A stretch of 64,000 bases of DNA from Microvelia longipes. Its lineage: Eukaryota > Arthropoda > Insecta > Hemiptera > Veliidae. Shown here in pieces: positions 59,680-64,000 of the stretch. Position 1 is the stretch's first letter. Each line of letters opens with the position of its first letter. The position numbers and the translations under genes are program-made. The stretch covers positions 35,020,423 to 35,084,422 of the forward strand of contig JACMZG010001913.1 in assembly GCA_018340805.1 (NCBI GenBank), written 5' to 3'. The notes beneath the pieces are model-generated. The model was not told where the DNA came from. It did not search any database and was given only the letters and a program-made list of their open reading frames with translations.

Positions 59680-59780
59680 GAATCAGCTACCGTCGATACT
59701 TGCTGTTGGATATGAATATCATGCTGAAACCGGTCCAGGGATATTCATATCCAACAGCAAGTATCGATAGTAGCTGATTC
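59680..59780. mobile_element. Palindrome with hammerhead 3' half in its loop
   Basis: Arms of about 40 bp (GAATCAGCTACCGTCGATAC... and its complement ...GTATCGATAGTAGCTGATTC) enclose CATGCTGAAACCGGTCCAGGG. The loop word GAAACCGGTC equals the GAAA, palindromic stem III (ACCGGT) and cleavage site of Penelope-type hammerheads, but no CTGATGA is present. One arm also occurs alone at 24782-24822. It lies in intron 2. Confidence 0.5.
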
Positions 59781-60281
59781 TTTTATTGCTTCTTCAACTT
59801 GCAGTAAATAAACCTTTTTAATTTTAAAAATAAATTATTAAAGTCTAGTTAAAAAATAGTTCGTTTTGAAAAGAAGAGATTGAGATCATACGTGACGGGC
59901 GGATGAAATAACCTGACTTACCCCCACCTACACATCGCCCCCTTACAGCTGTAGGAACTTTTTTCTTCCCTTTCACTGTGTTGCAAGCTTTGCATTTTCA
60001 CCCTTCCGGCTGATTTTTAGTCATGACCATGTCAAAAGATATTGGGTGGCAAGTATATTCAGTTTCTATTTAATAAAAATAGCTTTAAATCTTTATAGAA
60101 TAAATTCTTGAGATCAGCCAGCCAGTAGAAACCACCAGGAAAAAGAAGGAAAATGTTTGAGGCCAGCCAAAAGAAATACCATCAGTGTATCAGTTGATGA
60201 AGTGAGGAAAGTAATACATCTCTAATTGAATAACTCGCTCTATTTATGAGACTTTTTGCAGTGCAGGAATAATTGATTTAC

Positions 60282-60483
60282 CTAATTTAGCAAGTGATCT
60301 AAGCTGAGTAAAGTTGATAGTTGGAGGTTGTTTCTTGGTGTACCAAGATGGATACAATCTTGTCTGAGATGAACCATCATGTTTGATAACATCTTCATTG
60401 TACATATTACTAATAACAGTCATTAAACTGTCTTTATCCTTTATTTCACGGAATGAATTCTTTAATTCAAAACTAGAATTAAT
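60282..60483 (-). CDS. Unidentified four-exon gene, exon 2
   Basis: A 202-base exon after acceptor AAATGTTTCAG, starting in phase 0 with INSSFELKNSFREIKDKDSL and ending TINFTQLRSLAKL plus one base. The donor is G|GTAAAT. Splicing to exon 3 makes a Gly codon and keeps the frame. If this donor is skipped, the frame runs 12 more codons to a TAA at 60244, giving a 186-residue product, so a retained-intron isoform is possible. The frame is open upstream of the acceptor too, but exon 1 joins it exactly in phase. Confidence 0.7.
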
Positions 60484-60559
60484 CTGAAACATTTTAAAGA
60501 AGTAAGAAATTAATAAATATAAAGTAAAATTGTTGTAAAATATTATAGTAGTGAACATT

Positions 60560-60960
60560 TTCTACTACGGTATTAGTATATTAGAGTATTTCGAGCTGAG
60601 GTAAAGGGTTCAAATCCAGTCAGGGGATGGCCTTAAATAAGGAGGTCTTGAAATCAAGGCCTAGAAATCAAGGTTTTACATGGTTTCCTTTGGCTGTTAT
60701 ACAAATGTGGGGTTGGATTTCATCCGAGACAGGTCTGGGTACATGTTTTTGTTGTCTCCAGGTCATGTAAAGACAAAGTTTTGCAAGTGGTCAAAAAGAT
60801 ACTCAACTTTCAATCCCACTGTGAAAGTGGAGACCCAGATTTAGTGGTAACTGCGGTCCCACGATTGGCCATGATTAACATAAGTGATCAGGAGTGCTGT
60901 ATTTGGTCATTTGCCAAGGCAAAACCGAGGTAAATAAAAATCTTATGGAGGTCAAAGCTA
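60560..60960 (+). mobile_element. tRNA-derived SINE candidate
   Basis: GGGTTCAAATCCAGTCAGGG at about 60606-60625 is a strong box B (GGTTCAAATCC) with T-arm-like flanks. A weak box A (TAGTATATTAG) lies about 35 bp upstream. A unique body rich in GGT and AGACC words follows. The 3' end is uncertain. It sits in intron 1 in antisense orientation to the gene. Confidence 0.55.
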
Positions 60961-61260
60961 CAAGATCTTAGGTCTTAAACTAGACCTTAGGACTAAGAAA
61001 TAAATGTTAGGTCAAGCCCAGAAGTCTTGATCTTTGGACAAGACAGTAACAAAAATTTCATGACAGTAACAATGAAAGCCTACTCAGTTTTGCTTAAAAA
61101 AAAGTTGTTGACTATCTTACTTTTACAATAAATATCTACAATTAATAACTACATATATCTACAAATAATAGTAAGTTATACTTGTCAAAGGAACCAAACC
61201 CTTAAAAGGGAAAAGACTCATTAGATCCATGTGAGAGGGTTAATCTTGTCAAGAGAGTGT

Positions 61261-61331
61261 GTATATATATAATATATAATATATATATATATATATATAA
61301 TATATATGTGTGTTGTGTGTGTGTGTGTGGT

Positions 61332-61370
<39 letters not shown>

Positions 61371-61400
61371 TGTGGTGTGTATGTGTGTTATATATATGCC
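61261..61400. repeat. AT array followed by GT microsatellite
   Basis: A TA array (61261-61309) runs into a TG array (about 61309-61390) with a few GG interruptions. The cysteine-valine repeat frame at 61306-61497 is an artefact of it. Confidence 0.95.
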
Positions 61401-62053
61401 TATGTGTGTGTTTCTCTCTTTTAAACAGTACTTGTTTACTTTTTATAGGAACCCAGTTTTTTTTTTAAATAAGTCATTTCTAATTATGCTTTTTTAATCT
61501 TTTTCTCCATATGTATTAACTTTATAAATAAAATAGCACCTTAGCAGCCTTACTGTGTTATCTTCTACATGTTACTTTGTAGCCCCACACTCAAGTGTTG
61601 CAGCCTTGTCGATTTCACCCCTTTATTCAGTACTCCAATACACTGGTTTGTTTTTTAGCAATTTTTTAAAGAAAAAATGAGCTAATGAGGTTGGGGTCAT
61701 AACAGGGATAATTTATAGAGTTGGGGTCAAAAATAAAAAAGGGCCCAACAACACGGCCTACTTGCTAGGAGGTCTATCACCTCTCCCTTATTACTATCAC
61801 TACGCAACGTGACTGCAAAGCGACATTTATTGTTTTAGAAATTTATTATTGCCCGATCAATAAATTTATTGATTATAACCGACATTGTACTGACGCCATA
61901 GTTGCATAATCTGCTATTCTACCCCCCCTCCCTTCCATTTTCCAGATTTGTCTCCCTCAACCTCGGCTGAAATCAGGCAACCCTAGGCCCACTTAAGTCA
62001 AACCAATCGGTGCATTCTTAGTTGAATTGAAAGACAAGCCGAACAAAACTTAC

Positions 62054-62374
62054 CTGACCTGCATTATTCTTCAAAAAAGAGTTTTTCAACTCGATCATTT
62101 GTCCAATAGTTTCACACTGTTCAGTACCACTATGTTGGCAATGTGTAGCCATTCCTAACGACGTAGCTCCGTCGACATTCATTCTTTTGAACTTCTTCCA
62201 ATCTTTCGATTTCAATCTAAGTTTCCCTAATGTAACCGGATGTAGACCGACTTTAGTCTTAAATTTACGGTTTTTATGTTTTGATTTAGTACGTTTAGGC
62301 TTGAGAACGATAATGGGCAAGAACGGTATCTCGTTTGGAGATGAAAACATTTCTGAATTCTTTAACTCAGACAT
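62054..62374 (-). CDS. Unidentified four-exon gene, exon 1
   Basis: A 321-base exon from ATG 62374 (MSELKNSEMFSS) to donor CAG|GTAAGT, 107 codons in phase 0. Residues 27-41 (KRTKSKHKNRKFKTK) are strongly basic and look like a nuclear localisation signal. Residues 50-64 are lysine-rich as well. Joined to exons 2-4 the protein has 256 residues: a basic N-terminus and an acidic, helical C-terminus. No domain was recognised, so no function is proposed; a nuclear protein is likely. The open 5' exon, canonical splice sites at all three introns and exact phases make this the best-supported complete host gene here. A GC-rich, promoter-like stretch lies just upstream at 62640-62860. Confidence 0.72.
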
Positions 62375-62678
62375 GTCTTTAAATTAAAGAAATAGTTTAT
62401 AGTAAAATGAACGACTTTAAATAACGAATTAAACTGTAAAACTTCAGTACGAGGATCCGTTCAAGTTGAACTTTGAACTCCAAGTACGCAGAATTAAACT
62501 AACCATAGACACAGCAAATCCCGTACGCAAAGTCATCAATTATCAAGTCAATGATTGATTGCTTTATAAATATTGTTTTGGTATATACTAATACTTTACT
62601 ACTATTAAATTTTAACTAAACTAATCAAAAATAATTTATTCATTTACGAAAAAATCGCGGAATAATACGTACTAAAAC

Positions 62679-62688
62679 GCGCATGCGC
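62679..62688. promoter_or_regulatory. NRF1-like palindrome upstream of the four-exon gene
   Basis: GCGCATGCGC, extended on the left to CGCGCATGCGC, is the consensus of the NRF1/Ewg transcription factor family. It lies 305 bp upstream of the start codon at 62374, in an otherwise AT-rich region. An E2F-like GGCGGGAA is at 62825-62832. Both suggest the promoter of a constitutively or cell-cycle expressed gene, by inference only. Confidence 0.5.
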
Positions 62689-62841
62689 AAACATAAAAGT
62701 ACAGAGACGGTGTGTAACTTTATCCATCAGGTACGCATCTGATGAGTTGAAAACATCTGATGAGTACCAGATGGGTGTTGATTTTATTCATCAAGGTCAC
62801 TCAAAGCGGGAAAAGTTCCTCAGCGGCGGGAAGATCCAGCT

Positions 62842-62862
62842 CACCACCTCGGCGAGGTGGTG
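62842..62862. repeat. Short GC-rich hairpin
   Basis: CACCACCTCG and CGAGGTGGTG pair exactly around a single base. Confidence 0.8.
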
Positions 62863-62949
62863 ACTCTTATCATAACCTAACATTACCTTCTTTCGCGCTT
62901 GTTTATTTAAAAAGTTATCTTTTTTTAAACTTAAGAATCTTTAGACGGT

Positions 62950-63560
62950 GCATTTTCGTTGTCTCCAAAGTTCACTGTCTCCAAAGTTCGTTAGTTCCAA
63001 AACAAAAATCCCATTGCCTCCAAAGTTCACAGTCCCCAAGGTTCGTTGTCTCCAAAATTCGTTAGACACAATTATTTTAATATAATTTTTGGAACTTACG
63101 AATATGTATGACATTAAACATTTATTACTACGTTAACAATAGTATTTTGGATCTAATGAATTTTGGAGGCAATGGACTGATTCGATAGATCCAAAGCCTT
63201 TGCCTAGTCTTCCCGTTAGTTCCAAAAAGTGTAGAACGACCCAACAATGGTTTTAGCTATGGGTTTTAGTCACCCACGTTAATTTTTGCTCTATATGTTC
63301 GTTGCTTCCAAAGACCATTGTCACCAAAGTTCATTAGTTCCAAAATATGTTTTTTTATTATTTTGGATCTAGTAAACTTTTATGTCATTAAAATATGCTT
63401 CTAGATTAAAAGTTAGAATGCTAAATCTTTTGTCACATTATTTCGTTAGCTCCAATTGGAACTTATGAACTTTTCTGACTCGTTGGAACTAGTGAACTTT
63501 GGAGACAACGAGTTTTGGAGGCAACGTATAGGATCCCTTTAGACGTGGGGATACGTAGTC
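62950..63560. repeat. Degenerate array of short TCCAAAGTTC words with inverted end
   Basis: Words such as TTGTCTCCAAAGTTC, TTAGTTCCAAAA and TTGCCTCCAAAG recur about every 14-24 bp from 62955 to 63065 and again at 63205-63345. Near 63480-63530 the complement appears (GAACTTTGGAGACAACGAG, TTTTGGAGGCAACG). The whole block is thus an inverted pair of word arrays, consistent with an unclassified repeat. The plus frame at 62760-63065 overlaps it and is not considered a gene. Confidence 0.6.
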
Positions 63561-63923
63561 GCAAATGTTCATTGTCACAAATGGCCATTGAAGCAAAATT
63601 ATTTCAAGGTCGTCAAACTTGATCGATGATGCAAAAGGGCGATGTCACAAATGTCGTTTGAGCAAATCTCATTTTTACGTTATTTTTGCTATTTCACGTC
63701 AAATTAGGGAAACTTGATAAAAATAAGGTTTTTTAGTAGTTTTTTTTTTTTAAATTATCAAAAATAAAGTTTGTCAAAAATGTTCGAATGAGCAAATATC
63801 TTCTAGTTTGATTTTAGAATCTTCTCTATTGACACCTCATTTGGCTTCTCAGTTTCCATTGCCTTTATGATTTAATGTTAGTCGTTAGTTTTATTTACGG
63901 AAAGAGATTATGATATTAGAGTA
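63561..63923. repeat. Related degenerate CAAATGTTC / GAGCAAAT word region
   Basis: Words TGTCACAAATG, GAGCAAAT and GCAAAAGGGC recur with the same style of short, one-letter-changed units as the block to the left. No gene was recognised. Confidence 0.4.
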
Positions 63924-64000
63924 GGAGCCATTTGTCTAGTTTGTCTAGTCCACATCCGGGAGCCATTTGTCTAGTCCACATCCGGATCCATTTGTCTAGT
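63924..64000. repeat. Tandem repeat running off the window
   Basis: GAGCCATTTGTCTAGT followed by CCACATCCGG recurs with a unit of about 26 bp, near 63925, 63961 and 63987, continuing to the last base of the window. Confidence 0.85.

Larger units (their letters stand above)
56939..60281 (-). other. Intron 2 of the unidentified gene
   Basis: 3343 bp, bounded by donor GTAAAT next to 60282 and acceptor TTTAG next to 56938. Contains the two inverted-repeat elements and the hairpin listed separately. Other sequence is AT-rich with nothing recognised. Confidence 0.55.
60484..62053 (-). other. Intron 1 of the unidentified gene
   Basis: 1570 bp, bounded by donor GTAAGT and acceptor TTTCAG. Holds the SINE at 60560-60960 and the AT/GT arrays at 61261-61400. 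Confidence 0.6.

Noticed and set aside
61306..61497. Cysteine-valine repeat frame
   Set aside because: It is a translation of the GT microsatellite.
62735..62775. CTGATGAGT...GAAAAC resembling a hammerhead
   Set aside because: There is no stem II between the core parts. The resemblance comes from a local duplication of ATCTGATGAGT.
62760..63065. 101-codon plus-strand frame
   Set aside because: Its C-terminal half is a translation of the repeated TCCAAAGTTC words, and no domain is visible.

Overview
The window is AT-rich animal nuclear DNA, almost certainly from an insect. The main clue is a three-exon fragment of an odorant receptor of the insect-specific 7tm_6 type (22355-26584, + strand). 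A BEL/Pao retrotransposon, Penelope, LINE and copia fragments and many terminal-inverted-repeat elements fit this. The species cannot be named. There are no prokaryotic operons; most of the sequence is repeats in various states of decay.

Layout. 1-13.6 kb: gene-free, with copies of a dispersed repeat that carries a 5S-rRNA-like core, and several palindromic or TIR elements. 13.6-15.2 kb: a 1.58 kb fold-back element. 15.2-20.2 kb: old repeats, a LINE fragment and a small TIR element. 20.2-26.6 kb: the odorant receptor, with part of its exon 1 also present upstream as an inverted, broken copy. 24.9-31.7 kb: LINE fragments on both strands, the 3' end of a Penelope-like element (GIY-YIG endonuclease plus a hammerhead-ribozyme motif) and a copia 3' fragment. 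33-35.3 kb: a minisatellite and AT arrays. 36747-46242: a complete but frameshifted BEL/Pao element on the minus strand with two LTRs and a 5-bp target duplication. 46-53.7 kb: gene-poor. 53.7-62.4 kb: a four-exon minus-strand gene of 256 codons, reconstructed from splice sites and exactly matching intron phases, with no function recognised. Its introns hold a hAT-type MITE, a tRNA-like SINE, a long-TIR element and microsatellites.

The two host loci do not form a functional unit. The other observations concern mobile DNA: the 5S-like promoter core inside a dispersed repeat, hammerhead-like cores in three places, an array of GTGGATACCAC motifs in the BEL leader, and the inverted receptor duplication. 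Many frameshifts and the differences between the BEL LTRs are small indels, so either recent decay or uncorrected long-read assembly errors should be considered.
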